A DNA stretch of 64,000 nucleotides from the NCBI RefSeq assembly GCF_027596085.1, contig NC_072471.1, positions 6,612,028 to 6,676,027 on the forward strand. The letters run 5' to 3'. Position 1 is the first letter of the stretch. Every line of letters starts with the position of its first letter. Below the pieces are notes generated by a model. That model ran no database searches. It saw only the letters and a list, made by a program, of their open reading frames with translations, and was not told the origin of the DNA. Source of the stretch: Anoplopoma fimbria. Taxonomy: Eukaryota > Chordata > Actinopteri > Perciformes > Anoplopomatidae. Below, piece after piece: positions 12,736 through 27,042 of the stretch. The position numbers and the translations under genes are program-made.

Positions 12736-15700
12736 GTAAGCAAAGTTAAAAACCAGTCAATAGTGGCTGGATTGACTCCATAGATGTGATCAATCATGGG
12801 CAGGCAGGTCTTAAGTGTTCAATAGCTGGCTGTGAAAAGGCTGCAGACCGTTTGGCTCGATTGATGACATTTCTGACATGGGGAGCAGTAAAAGGTCGAC
12901 ATTAGCAGAAATCCAGAGCTTGTTGAAAACATGTCAACCGTCATTTAGCACAATTCTGGGATCAACACTGACATGATAGCTAAGATTGTTTGAAATAATG
13001 TGGTAGTGTGGTAGTGGTGGTTTTAATGTCTCAGGCTACTAATCCTGTGGACAAATACATTTTGGCAATATGACAGCTTTTTAGAAATGGGAGTTGTTGC
13101 CCAATATAGCAATCAAAACCGTCTACAACACAATGAAACAACTTTATTAGATTTCCAATGCTCGCTTTCCCACAGACTTTGAACGATTCAATAAAATAGT
13201 CCCATTACACAGAGGAAATGGAATGAAGATTAAAGCATCAAAGTATGTTGTGCAATCTGTTGTGGATCGTTCTAAATCTTTTTTGAGAGATGTGTTGTTG
13301 TTGTTGTGGTTGACTAAGTTCATTTAGCATTTCACAATCGCCACCAGTGAGTAATTTGTACCACGCTATTATAAAAGATATATTTAACAATCTTTAATCA
13401 GCAGTTCCTCTCCAACATTTCATTCCAAGGCATTACCTCAGTGAATGGAAGGAAAGAGTATTTGATTGAATCCTCGATGGGGGTTTCGTTTCTATGAAAA
13501 GGGAAAGATGATGAGCTAAAACAGCTACTGGGAGCCATAGCCAGTCGGTTTCAGAAGACTTTGACACGACATTGAGGCAACGCCTCCTTCTTCAAAGCCC
13601 ATCCCCCAACACTGGTGGCAGTCTGGTGTCTGTATGCTTAATGAGTCTTCATAGAAGGTCCTCCTGCAGGTACAGATGCATTCATCATTTAGGGTCGAAG
13701 GTCTGGCAAGAAAAATGATGAGTCCATTATTCTCTGCCGGGGAGGTTTCGGTGTCCATCTGATAAAAACGATAATCGTTTGGTGGATGTACGCACACAGT
13801 CTGCGATGTGTAGGACATTACTATTCTGCAGTTGCATATTGATTAGCTTATGTTGGACAGTGCTGCCTTCCCACCAAAGGTCCATTATTCCAGCACAAAT
13901 ACAATCTTCAAAATTTAAATAAGTTCACAGATACTCATACAAAGCATTATGCAAAAGAATAATGAAGCAAATCGCAGGAAAGTACTACACCTGTTCCATA
14001 TTTTCACCTCTTAAAATAAAAATGTTTTTAACGCTAGAATATATTTCTCTCAAATCATCTTGGCTTTCTGTTGTTTTTAACTACTTTTGGTTTACTGCTT
14101 GATGAAATCTCATGTTAAGGTCATTTTAGGAGCTGTTCTGGAGCTTTAAATCATATGACACCACCCGACTTTGTGTGCGTGGAGTTTTTGAGTGTTTCAA
14201 GGACTTCTTCATGTGTGATCCAGTGAAAAGCTTGAGAACGGCTACGAAATGGACCTTGAAATGGGATTGTTTTGTCGTTTTGCTATTTCCAAGGCCAAAA
14301 ATGGGCTTTGAGACTAAGCTTTGGATATTTACAGACGGCAATGTATTCTGCACAATATCAAAAAAGTACCTTAAGAAGTCCTTAGTGGAAAACAAAGCAA
14401 TTGCAACTATTCCCACACTGCTTTACGCTGCTCGTATAGAAACTGGTAATGTTATGTCTACAGCGCGCCGGTGTTGTGTCTGCACTATTTTTTCAGTTGT
14501 GCATCATGTGGCGGCATACAGAAAAGATAGGGGTTTGGCCCGGGTGGGGAGGGCTGCTGTGACCGTGGATCAGTATTCCAAACACACACTCAGCGAAATC
14601 ACCTCCTCTCCACTGGGACCATCCGCTCGCCAGTCGCTGTTCATGGATGCTGAACATGCTTCTTGCCATTTAGTCTCCCTCCCTCCCGTCCCTCCCTCCC
14701 ACCCTCACTCCCTTTGCAATATTTTTTGCCTCTGTACAAACACAAATCCCTGTCACTTTCTTTGCATGGAAAGACATGTCAGCTATGGTTGCTTTGAAGG
14801 GTGAAAATGTCTTGACATGGGTTTAGAGAAGCACGGAGAAATGAAAACTAATAAAAAAACATGGTGCTTTTATGCACCCTTGTAGTCTGCTTGGTGTGGC
14901 ATTGCGCTGGAGTCTTGCAGTGTTTAAACAATCACACCTTCGCAAAGGACACGTGAGTAGATTAATATAAAAATGTAAGCACGGCACCTCTGCATTACCA
15001 TACATTATCCTAATGAGAGCATTTCTATCTGTGAGCTGGGATGTACTTTTAAGCTGCACAGGGTGAATCACTTCCCCACTGGAGGTGTGGAACATCTTCA
15101 CCACACAACAGAGTGGGTTCTCATTGATCGAGACAGCGTTTGCTATGTGGCGTTGCCCTTGAGGAGGCTGTCAGGTGTAAAAAAAAAAAAAAAAACAGCA
15201 ACGCTCTGCATCTGTGTCAAATCCTCTACTAAGGGACACTCCAACGTCTGATAGCAAGGGCAATGAGGAGAAGGGAGAGCGGAAGGAGTGGGGAAAAAGA
15301 GCTGGGGGTTGAAGCTGATGAGAGTAGGGGGGTTGAAAATGTAGGTTTTTTTAAAGCCTCTCAGATAGCCACTGCTGTAAATTTTCTTCCAAACAGCTTT
15401 CCTTTATCCTGCTCCTTCTTTCCCCCCTCCTCCAACCTTTTCCATTACTGTATGCCATACTAATAGGCGGCTGTGAGGCTAGACCTTTAACACACTCCAT
15501 TACCTGCAAGAATATATTGTCCCCTTGATCCCAGCGCTATAGCAACCAGCTAAAGCAGAGGAATTGACAGATTAATTGATTAAGGAAATCGATTTACACA
15601 CACAGCATCTGACATGAATAACTAATGCACCAGTGTGGAATTTACATGCAAAAGGGGCTTAAATGTAAATCGAAAAACTGTGGTGACTTTAATATAATGT

Positions 15701-17602
15701 TAATCTTCTGAGTCCACGAGTTTAAAAAAACGTTTTATGGATAATGGCTGTTTGTTTTTAGGATTTCACCCACAGCTCTCTAAATTAACCTGACTAATGC
15801 AAATATTAAAATATTGAACAATCTGGATTATTTCTCACCTTTATTCAGACTGATTTTCAAGTGTAATGGAGTTTGAAAATGCCACAGATCCCTTAGTAAC
15901 CATCTTACTGAGCCAAATTAGCAAAGACGTGATGCAATTTTGTGCAAGTACATTTGAGATGCTATCCAACCCACTCCTTCTCTGTCTTATCACTCTAGGC
16001 TCATTGTGTTTGTTACCAAGCCATGTATTCTTTCACAAACTCACTCGGGGCCTGCATAGATGTATGGAGTGCAATGGAGGGTGTAATGGAGTGCAACATC
16101 ATCTTTTTTTTATATTTCTGGAAGCTGAAGATAATGAGGAGCCTCTGAAACAGTGTACACTGTGAATAACGACCACGCCGAAATGGCCGTCATTGCCTCA
16201 AATGCGTTACCCGTTGTGGATGCTACTTTAAATTCAATTTAGGCTTTATCTCAGGATGAAACCTAAGTTAAAGAAATATCCATTCATATTCATCTTACTT
16301 TAAGGTCATGGAAGCTATAAGGTCATGGAGGCTAGAATAAATAATGTGTCTACTAATTAGGTAAACAGTGAAAGGGCAATTCAGCATATGTGTAGTGTTG
16401 AGCTGTTCAATAAGTCAAATCTCTAAGTAAGTGTGCATGTACACACTGTGCTTGTCTCTACATTTCTAGCAGATCTTGTTAGATGTTGTAATTGAATCTG
16501 CAGGCACATCACAGTATCTGTGCTGCAGATTTGAGATGCTGCGGTGATCTGGCTTTGCTGTACAGTGTCTCCTTTCAATTTATTTGATCAACAAACAACA
16601 GCTTAACTGTAAAAACTAAAAAGGTTGTGACGACAAATGAAAGACAATGCACTAACCAAGAAATCTAATTTATATTGTTAAACCTTGACGTTAAACTATA
16701 ACAACACTGATTTATCGTGTTTACTATGTGGGATTCAACAGCCCAATAACTTAGATTTTGCTTTGGAGACCTTTAAAACTTACGATTAACTTGGGTGCTG
16801 TGAGCATGACCTAGATTATTCTGTGCGATAGAAGCTTGCATGGCCTACTAGTTGGGGGTTTTTCTAGCTCATTATTCCTCCCGCTAGCCTCATGCCTCTG
16901 CGTCTTTTATTAATATTTATTCTGAAGTTATAAACTAGCAATGCACCTGCTATCCCGGGCTTCATCACAGAGTCTGCTCATCAGTTTTTCCCAACAGATT
17001 AACTCACTGAATATTGTCCCAAGTCTCATCTGGTAAATCATTCATTTATAACTGCTGCACTATGTTGTAAAACACACAAATGCTGTCCAGAGGGGAAGAC
17101 TTTGAATACATATTTTTAGAGTGAACCAAAGAGATAAGAGAGAGACGTGGCTCTGTCTTGCAGTCAGTCATTTCTCTTCCTCTCTATCTGTGCTCGTCAT
17201 GAAACGGGTCTGGGGTCTGGATTTGTGATTGACCGGGACGTAAACACACTCAGAAACATGCACGCACACACACACACACACACACACGCCAGGATGTCAT
17301 TGTAATTAGACTACAGAGAGCCAGACTACTGTGCTATGGGTGACTGGCTAAAACTAAGTGGGCGATGGCCAATCCATCTGACATAACTGGGTTAAGAAAT
17401 ATAGTCCTTCCATGTTCTGCAGTGTAAAGTCTCAGATACGCTGTGAGCAGAGAACATTGAGGGTTAAACTTTCTCTTGGCAGACTCCAAATTTGCTAATC
17501 TGTTTTTCCCCGACTGCTTGAATGGACCATATTGTGTTCTTTAAATTGTGGTCCTGATCGCTTTGAGATCGCTCAGAGGTTAAATTGCATCTGTCTTCCC
17601 AG
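12736..17602 (+). other. prrt4 intron 1
   Basis: GT-AG intron of about 4.9 kb. It contains a short (CA)n array at 17263-17287 and no supportable gene. The 209-codon open frame at 14175-14804 has no recognisable domain and is treated as chance. Confidence 0.7.
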
Positions 17603-17737
17603 AACTGCCAGTCAAAGAGGATAAGGAGGATGAGGAAGGTGTGGTTTCTTCAGCAGACGGGGAGAGTGACACCAGGTTGGCAGACATTTCCACGGCATCC
17701 ACTACGCTGCTAACAACGTCCCCGCCACAGAGCACAG
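17603..17737 (+). CDS. prrt4: prrt4 coding exon 2
   Basis: A 135-nt exon (45 codons, phase 1 on both sides) between a polypyrimidine acceptor (TCTTCCCAG) and a GTGAGC donor. It encodes an acidic segment (LPVKEDKEDEEGVV) and then a Thr/Ser-rich stretch, continuing the extracellular stalk. Because it is phase-symmetric it could be skipped without disturbing the frame. Confidence 0.75.
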
Positions 17738-20049
17738 GTGAGCAAACAAATCCCTCGAGATGTAAACAAACACTTTTTGCATCCATTTTCAGCTTGTGTT
17801 TGCACTGCCATACTGTTAGGAGGCACCACTCAATGGACTGCAGGCTGTTTGTTTCATAAACCATCCCGTAGCTTTTTTCAGTAGCAGTCAATCTGTCAGA
17901 AGAATGGAAGAAACAATTACCCTGCACCCTTTGCCTGAAGCCGGTAATTGCTTCCAATGGGAGGAGAAAACCGCTCATTCAAGCTGTGATTTTGGAGAAC
18001 TCCCGAGAACAGAGATAGGGTACAATGCCACCCAATGAACAAATATGTCTCTCAGATACATAGTCGTGATCTGGTGACTATAGCTGCCTGTAAAAAAATG
18101 AAAACAAGTATTGATTAAGTGCTGGCCAATGATAGCAGAGTACTTTAACATAAGGAGTTGATGCACACGTCAGTTTCAATAGGTATTGGTCTTAATCACA
18201 CTTTGGAATCCATTCGTTAAGGCAGGGTGTCAAATTGCTTTTATTATAGATGTGTGATTAATTTCCGGGTTAGAGGTTATTACATACAAAAACATTAGGT
18301 GTAGATACTTTAGATAATATAATATAGGAAGAAATCAAGGCTGGCCATATTCTATATTTTTGTAATTAAATGTTTTTCTACCTGTTTCTGAGCGACAAAT
18401 CCCATGAAACTACTACAACCAAGAATTTTCTCTCAAAACTCACAAACCTACAGTATGTAACCTGTCCGTAGCTTTCAGCCCTGAGCTCATTGTCTCTTAC
18501 TGATGATGTAAATCTAAACAAGCTGCTCACACACACACACACAGCTTGGCACTTTAGTTTTTTGCAAACTTTCATTAAACAGGAGTAAACAGGGCATTTG
18601 TTTTGGACAATTAACAATAACAAAAATGAAGAATGTGTTTACTGCTGATAATGCCGTCCTGACCGTTGGCACAAAGTCATAGGGCCCTTCCACTCTTCCC
18701 CCTCCAGACCAACACTGTTATCTCTATCAGCACAGTTGCTGTTGTTTGCACTGTTAGCGCTGTTAGCACAGTCAGCTGCTAGACGCCGGCTTAGCCGTCA
18801 CCATGGTAAGCACCGTGTAGAGGCAATAAAAAATGCTCTAAATTTCGTACCGAGCACCATTAAGACAAATCTAAAAGGTTATCATAATCCCACTGTTAAA
18901 TCTGGTATAATATCAATGTACAAAACATTATATATTATTATATTATATTATGTATTAGTCCATCAGCATGAACTTGACTTCTGGTAAAATATGTTTATTA
19001 AAAGATTCACTCTCAGCCTAGTTCACAGGAGCAGATGTAACCCACATTACCTTGCCCAGAATAGCACATCTTGCCAAGTGATTTTTAAAAATAGATGTCA
19101 AATGTGCCACTGGCTGATGATGTGGTGCTACGGGTCTCTTTCTTGGTGTGTCACAAGTGAGTGAGTGAAACGATAATGTTAGTAGTCTGTCTGCCTGCCA
19201 TTTGCTGCCTAGAGACAAAAATCTGTTGTTGATACTATTGGCTGCACATTAACAAATTTACAGCTATCATACAAACTTTTCCATTTGCTCTAATGGACCC
19301 ACATGAAGTGTTTTGTATGCAGATAAACCCTCCACACACCTCCCATCACACAAAACTAGCTGCTCCTCAGTATGCAAGATCTAACTTCTCCATGAGCTCC
19401 TGCTAAATTGCTTTTTCTCTGTTTCACGACCCAGAATCAACACGCAGCCAATTAAAGACGAGATCGTGGGGTTGTTGCTCATTTAACATCAGAAGAATCA
19501 GTCACCTTTATTACCTTGGCTGGTCTGCATATTAAGATGCTCTGGATGAGACTGTTTTAAGATTTACTAGCAAAACCCAAGGAAATTAAGACAGGAATAA
19601 AGCCCCAGTGCACTAATTGTGTTTCCACTGAGACCTTAATGAAACCACTCCTCAAAATGAATGATTTCTGAAGCAAGTCATCTTATGGGGTTTGCTGGTT
19701 TTACAGAAAATTTGTGTTAATTTATCTTTTAGACTGTGTGCTATTGGCCTGTATTAATTATTAAGTGAATCATCTTAAGGCAGCTCTAGGATCTTAAATT
19801 CTTTTGATTTAAACTGAATCATACATCAAATATTCGCAGTAATCATCACTTATTAGCTGCAGGCTTTATGAAAGCAAGGTTAAAAGACCAATATTGCTAT
19901 GTTGATCAAATGAAACCTTAACGTATGTATTTCAGCCATGCTATAGTAGCCTAGCATACTAAGGACGGCGATATCTCCACTAACAGTTGCATGGATTGAC
20001 ACACATTTTTTACAGACAATTGAATGAGTTTTGCATGCAAACATATAAA

Positions 20050-20180
20050 CTAAGATGGGGAACAGGGTAAACATTATACCTGCTAAACATCATTCTGTTA
20101 GCATTGCCGCTGTGAGTGTGTTGCCATGCTAGAGTTAGCATTTTAGCTCAAAGCACTGCTATGCCTAAGTAGCTACTGTG
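20050..20180 (+). repeat. Diverged fish interspersed repeat fragment
   Basis: The text 'taaacattatacctgctaa' followed by repeated 'gttagc/gctagagttagc' and 'tagctcaaagcactgct' matches the end of the repeat seen near 50,500-50,640. It is a worn copy of a common fish repeat that I know by appearance only; I cannot assign its class. Confidence 0.5.
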
Positions 20181-23094
20181 GCTAAGTCCAATATTTACTT
20201 TCTTTTAGCTCAGCTTTTGGTCAACCAACTCCTGAGGGATATATCTGTCTCTTTAGCTGCTAAATGCTCCGCTACGTTCACCAGCTAGTCGCTAACTGTG
20301 ACTGTCTGCCATTTGTTGCTGGACAGGTAGTGTAGAGTCGGTGGAATTCAAATATCAGGTGTTTAAAGATGATATTTTAGCCTTTTTTTATATTAGTTCA
20401 AATGACCTCTCAGTTTGTGTCCACCGGCACTTTGCTTTGTCTGTCTACTGTTGATGTGCGTACTGTTCCTAGCATGGGAGACTCGTTCCTACAGGAATGT
20501 GTCAGATGACCGAGCAGCATGCATTGGAACACAATGCTCTGATCCATCCTTGTACTGCAGACATCGCATACCAAACCCCCGTCCAGGCCGCGCGGCCGGC
20601 CAGGCAGCTCAGATGTGACATTTATCGACAAGACGCGGCACTAATTCAATACCGTTACACGTTTTCCACTCGGCCTTACAGGCATCCAAATCAACACCAA
20701 CGCCCTGGAAAGTAAACACATGGACGGACGAGTCATTGCCACCACAACAACAGTGTGCTGGACCCCACCTACTTTATCAGTGGCCCTCACATTCGGAATG
20801 CCTGCGGCGGTGTGTTTATTTTACACTCCAGCCACATTTCCCACACAGCTACTGTCTGTTATGAAAGGATGACATTGCCAGTGCAGTGATACATGGCAGG
20901 TTTATTAGAGCACTGACATATCGAATTACCTCATTTAAAGCTGCTAATGTTATAACTTTCAACAAAACACCTCTGGGCACTTGTGATTTTAAATCCACCA
21001 CTGTGTTTTATAATTCGGTCATTCCTTCCTGGCATATTAAATGTCAATATGGAACAGTATGTTTAGACTAGTTGCTAAACAGACTCAATGGCTGTACTGC
21101 TTTCAAGTTCCTGGCAGTAGTGCGGCAGAGTGTGAATGTGTGGCACATCTGAATGATGTTTACACATATCGTTCTTGTTCTCTCATATTTGCTGATAACA
21201 ATATAATCCAGTGTAGCGCTGAAGAATCATTATAAGAATGACGCACAAGGGAGCCTTCATAACAGCATTTCAGTCTTTGCTATTCAAGATTCACCAGGGT
21301 TTAATTAAAAAACTGTCCATTTATGCTAAAACAAAGCCTCCCAGAAACTCTTCCATCCTTGTTTTTTTTCCTCCTGTTGAGGAGGTGATTAAACTTCAAA
21401 AGACAGCTCAGGATGTCTGAAATGAATCTGCTGTATCTTGCTACAGTAAAAGATGCATCAACATCTGGCAGTGCAGTCATATTTCCTCAAGCTTGACGTT
21501 TTCATCACAACCTGGGACAGTGATTCAGCTCTGGGGTTAGGAGACGAATGAGGAAAAATGATAAAGACAGCAGGACAGTTGTAAAGCACTTGTGAAAATC
21601 CTCTTCAGGATCAGAGGCAGGAAAAGAGCAAGGCTTTGTTCAGCCGGGGTACTTGAAAACAGCAAGTGTCAACAGTATTAACACATGCAAATGAACCGGT
21701 AGACACTCCAATACGAGCACACATAGACACAAAGTGAGTGCCATTTCGTTCTACTCCACAGAGCTGCAGACATGTCACATGTTAAACATAATGGATGCAG
21801 CAGCTGTCATGCATTAGATCTATACAATTGGGGGGCACAGCAGAAGCAGAAAACATAAAGCACGGGAAGAGAATTGTAAAAAAAAACAGGGCGGTCTAGG
21901 AGGGCATAAAACTGTCCCAGTTTAAAAATAACACGACCACCTATGGGAGTTTCCACTTTTGGAAGGCGAGTGTTGAAGGGAAACATAAACAAACGAGTGA
22001 ATTAGGGGACCAGGACAGGGTGGGATGGGAAACACAAGAATACAACCCATAAAAGTACATTAAAAGAAAGATGAGAAAGACTTAAAACAAAAATTCTAAA
22101 CCACATAGATCATGCTTTTCGTTATATATAGGAAACAAATTAGTCATCCTCAATCTATAAGCAAAGATTTAGGGGTTTTGCGGTGCTGATGTCTGCACAT
22201 TTAAGTTCTTTAACTGGCATGTAACATCACCACCAGATATAATGTATTTACCAGGCTTCGCTGGACATATTTAAACCCCCTTTTTTAACTGGTGTAGACA
22301 AGAGCTACATTGCTTCTGGGCTGTATACACCAACATTTTTACACACAAAAAGTCTCTAATCTCACAAAGAAACAGCATATATATATTTATGAATGTTCAC
22401 TTCACTGAACCTGCTTGCTGTGTGAATTACTGTGCTGTCAGTATATCGAGGTCATTTGTCCCCTTCTCTGTGGTCCATTGATAACGGTCTTTATGGAGGA
22501 GTGATTGTCTCGGATCTGCAGCAAAATTACTGATGAGCCTGTGTATGTGCAAAAGATGGAGATGCTGTTAGAAGCTCCTTCTCTTGTGCTGCATTTGACA
22601 ACCTTTTTTTTTTTTTTTTTTTTAAAGGCGGAAGGTTTTAAAGGTGCCATCATTAGACGGAAGGTTTACATTTTTTTCTTTTCTGTGGTGGAAAGATAGC
22701 ATGTGTGTGATTGAAGGTGATGTTTATGGAAAAGAACAAGGTTTATGATGCGAAGATTGGTGATGTCGAGACAAGTAGGTTGAAAAATGTTTTTCTTTTA
22801 GCCCATCTGTGAGGCATTATGCTGTGAAGAGTGACTTGTGCTACGTCGCGTTCAAGTCGTCCTCCAGTAATTGAGCTACATAAACATGTACGGCGCAGAT
22901 GAGCTTTGCAGCCGTCTCTGTTGATCACGGAAGCACACATGGTTGCCCCTTAATTTTCCCAAGCTAAACCATTTCCTTTTGCAGTGCTAAAACACATCTA
23001 AGACTATCATAATTAGCTGTACTTGCATGGAAACTCCAGATGGCTTACGTAATGCAAGAGAAACCAGCTCTGTGGTTCTGAATGGGCTGTTCTC

Positions 23095-23222
<128 letters not shown>

Positions 23223-23557
23223 ATTTGGCCCAGCTCAGTATGAAGTTGCTTTCCTACAAGCTTCTAAACAGGATTAGCACATTAGGCAGAAAACACGCTT
23301 TCACCATCCTGGACCTGAGCCAATTTCTTCAATGGCTCAGACGGTTTGGACCTTGATTAAATGCTTCTGTGTATTCTCATGAGTGGACAATTAGTATGCT
23401 TTTAAGTAAATTAAAAGAAGATGATTACAGCTGTTGCCAACTTCAAGTTTGGGGATTTTCTTGTATTCTTCTTAATTACTCATATTAATCTTGTTTATCC
23501 TACCAGCTATTCAATGCAAATTTGATCTAACAGAATTTCTATTTTCTTTCCACCCAG

Positions 23558-25623
23558 AAACTCCCTATATCCCTCTGCAGACTGAAGACTGGATGTCCAA
23601 CCAGGCGTACAGCGACGCCACCTTGCTTCCAGACTGCAATCAAGAGCGCACCGGGATCTGCAGCTTCTCCGACGCCTGGGACTCACCAACCTCCTCGGAA
23701 GTCAAGCCCACACAAAACATCACTGCCACCAACCAATCGGCCAACCCCTTCCTGATCCCGGCTCCACCCATGTTGGTGCCGCTGTACACCGACTGGAACA
23801 GTGCCATGGCCGCTTGGGGCCTGGCCTGGGAGGCGCATGTTTACGGAGCTGGTTGCATCTTTGCAATGCTAACCATAGCCTCGGCTCTCAATCTGCTCTG
23901 CCTGCCTCTACGATGCCCGTCCGGCTGTGGCTACTTTGCCCTGGTCAGTCTGTTTCTACTAGCGGCTGGTTGCACCAGGTCTTTCTCCCTCCTGTACGAT
24001 GCCTACGGCCACCAGGACCGCTTGCCCTCTACAGAGGCCTCACTGATACTCTACGAAGCACCGTTTCCCTGCTTGACTGCAGCATTCGGTGTGGTTTTCC
24101 TTCTACTCTCCATGCGCTCAAGGATGCAGCTCTCCTACTCAGCTTTCCAGAGACCCTGTTTCCTGGCCTGCCTGGTTGTCGTGCACTTTGGTGCTGCATT
24201 CGGACCAGTGACATTACTGAAGTTCTACCACGAAAAGCCTCCCCTTTGCCTCTTTCTATCACTCGTCTCCCGTGGGACCTTTGTAGCACTGGCCACGTTT
24301 CTGTCTGCTGCCTATTTCGTGTTCTACATCTACGTGCGGGCAGATTCTAAGCACATCTACCACCTGAATAACACGTCTCCAACACCTGCTGAACGTTACA
24401 ACCGCTGCCCCTTTGCTGAGAGCCGGGACTGGGACCGCGCAGCTGTAACCGTTTGTATTTCAGCATTGTTTTGTTTAGCATGTGCAGGACTGCAGTTGTA
24501 TGCAATGCTCAATGCTATGGGTGTTGCAGGTGGAGAGGAGGTCTTCCACCCTTGGCCATGGTGGGCTTTCCAGTTTAGCTGCAGACTGTGTGAGCTCGGG
24601 GTTTGTCTCACCTTGGCCTTGGTGGTAGCACAACCTGTCTACTGCTCTGACCATCTTCCATCTGCAGGGAGCTGCTGGACTGAACTTTTGGCGTCCAAGT
24701 CGCCCATCCTGCCCGGGAGCTACCAATGGACCTTGAGCCAGCAAGAGAAGCTTGCAATCATTGATACCGTTGGGCTTGGAGAGACAGAGAGCCTTCCTCT
24801 TTACACTCTGGTGGATGAGAGGCTTGGTAGCAGTCTGAACGGCCTGGACCTCCTCTACCACAGCAACCGAGCCTTGGCATACCGAGACCTGGACTTGGAT
24901 TTGGACTTACAGGGTTCAGGAAAACCGGAGAATGGAGGATGCGGAGAACCCTCAGGTGGATCCTCGTTTACGAGTGACTCCACCACAGACCTGCGGCCTC
25001 CTTCGCCGATCAACCTGCGTCGCAGCATAGACGAGGCACTCTTCAGTGAAGCCCTCTTTCCCATGAGCCTCTTTAGCCCTGCCAGGCCTCTTCGCTGCAG
25101 TGATCTATCCTTAAACAACCACTGTGCACTTCCATGCAACAGCCTCTGCGATCCCCTCTCAGCCGACCCTGGCCTTTATCGAACCTCTTCCTGCGTGGAG
25201 ATGGCATCGCAACCCGAGCCCTCTTGCGCCCAATCTCAAGGAGACCCCATTGTAGGTTCTCCACCATCTCCCTCCCTGTCGTCATCCTCCAGCTGCTCGT
25301 CTCCTGAACGTTGGAAGGGCAGCTCTTCCTCCTGTTCCCTCTACCGAGAACCTTTCGGAGGCTCCTCACTGGTCCTCTGTCCAAGCTCAGAGAGACATGC
25401 TCAGCAGCATCTCCAGCAAGGGGGCATGGGCCATATGGCATCCTCTGGCCTCAACGGCAATGTCGACCCCCAGAGGCACTATCAAACACTGGGTGCGGCC
25501 TCACAAGAGAGCCTGGACCTGGACATGTCGTCTGAGGCAGACCGCTCCGTGCAGGAGGAGTTCATCAGCGTTTGCAGACAAATCGATGCTTTGAGCATCT
25601 GCAGCGAGACTATTGATTTATAA
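23558..25623 (+). CDS. prrt4: prrt4 terminal coding exon: transmembrane core and cytoplasmic tail
   Basis: The acceptor (TTTCCACCCAG) is followed by G|AA (Glu) and 687 further codons to TAA 25621-25623. The first roughly 90 residues are extracellular with Asn-glycosylation sequons (NIT, NQS). About seven hydrophobic segments follow, roughly 23,835-24,650 (for example GAGCIFAMLTIASALNLLCL and TFVALATFLSAAYFVFYIYV), with a WPWWAFQFSCRLCELGVC segment. The tail is long and Ser/Pro-rich with runs of Ser and a conserved-looking acidic end (EEFISVCRQIDALSICSETIDL region). This arrangement fits the PRRT3/PRRT4 family of multi-pass proteins of unknown biochemical role. Identity as prrt4 rests on this architecture plus adjacency to impdh1, as in human. 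Confidence 0.85.
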
Positions 25624-26330
25624 ACAGGACAGTCTGGTCTAACAAGGGTTACATAGAGGACTTATCCAGAAGGAGCCAGAAGGGTAACTGTCAAGTTTTT
25701 ACAGCCTATTTGGTAGTGCATGGTAGCTTTTGAGTGCACCGTAAAAGACCTATACCTGCCAAAATAAAGTTTTGGAGGTTTGATGAGTGGTAATTAGTGA
25801 ATGTCTTTGAGGGTCTAAGTGCCAAGAATGTCAAAAGCCAAAAGGTAATTTGTAACTTTTACACGTTTGATAAAGGCTGGGGAAGTTTGATACAGTCAAA
25901 AGAATAGTGACATTTTATGGAGTGGAAATAACAAGAATTTATTTGTACAAATGTTTTTATCGCATTCCAACATTCCAAATAATAGTACTGTACTGTGACT
26001 AAAATTAAGCACTTATTAAAAACTACTGAAGTATTATGCTTTCAATTTCAGCAGCATAACATCATCATTAAATGTCATGTTGAATAAATTGGATTGCTAT
26101 TGAGTTTGTCAAGCTATAAACTCTCTATACCACTATGCTACACATCTTACTTGCTGTTCTGGTGCAGCAGTGCCCTCTACTGGAAAGGATTGCACACTAG
26201 GTTACCTTATCCTCCATTTATCACCAATGTGCTGTGCTTCTACATACACTGGCAGGATAATCTATGACTTGCTTACTAATTTATTTATGTTCAAACATAT
26301 AACTTTGCTAAACACATTGTTTAATAAAGT
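25624..26330 (+). other. prrt4: prrt4 3' UTR with candidate poly(A) signals
   Basis: AATAAA hexamers lie at 25763-25768, 26083-26088 and 26323-26328 downstream of the stop codon. Any may be used; the true end cannot be fixed from sequence. Confidence 0.5.
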
Positions 26331-27008
26331 GTCTTTTATAAAATGTGGCTTCTTTTATTTTAGGTTCAAGGTGACATCCATTGTGACTTTGCAGTTCATA
26401 TTCAATAAGACATAAGTCCAAACACTGTTTGATTTATTTATTCTTTTTTTAACCACATTAAGCAAAAGCAACAAACCGCTGTTGAGTGTTTTACTGTAAA
26501 CATGTGCTGAAGTGATATTTCTCAAAAATTCCCAAATGGTTTTAATAAATACTGAGTCTTTTCTGTCCATCTAAAAAGCCGTTCCTTAATGTTTTGGTTA
26601 TTGGTTGCAGAAGCTTCTGCAATGTTCTGACAAGTATAGCGGCTTAACAACGTCATGAAATCATACAAAAGTGCAGCACAACAACAAAAAACCTAAACCA
26701 AATATCTCACTTATCACTATATTTGTGCTTTTTAGTTGGACTAACAGAACTCAGTACTTCACAAATTTGACATTTAAAATAAAAACCTGTATTATCTCTT
26801 CAGATGGTAAACTGAAAACAATCAGCAGTCCTTTCGAGCTGGATATAGGTATATATTTCTCCATATATTCTCTTTCCATTTTCATGTATATTTATGTTGC
26901 AATTTAGTCCAATTGCAAGGCTTTTGTTAGTCGAGGGGAACCCTGTGCAGGGTAAATACATTAGCACGTTAGAGGAATCAACTCAACTCTTACAATCTGG
27001 GACATTTC

Positions 27009-27042
<34 letters not shown>

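Noticed and set aside
14175..14804. 209-codon open frame in prrt4 intron 1
   Set aside because: No domain, no splice support and a composition like neighbouring intron. It overlaps an opposite-strand frame of equal quality.
23814..24350. Open frames overlapping the prrt4 terminal exon in other frames
   Set aside because: Shadows of the real frame, whose translation shows membrane helices and correct exon phasing.
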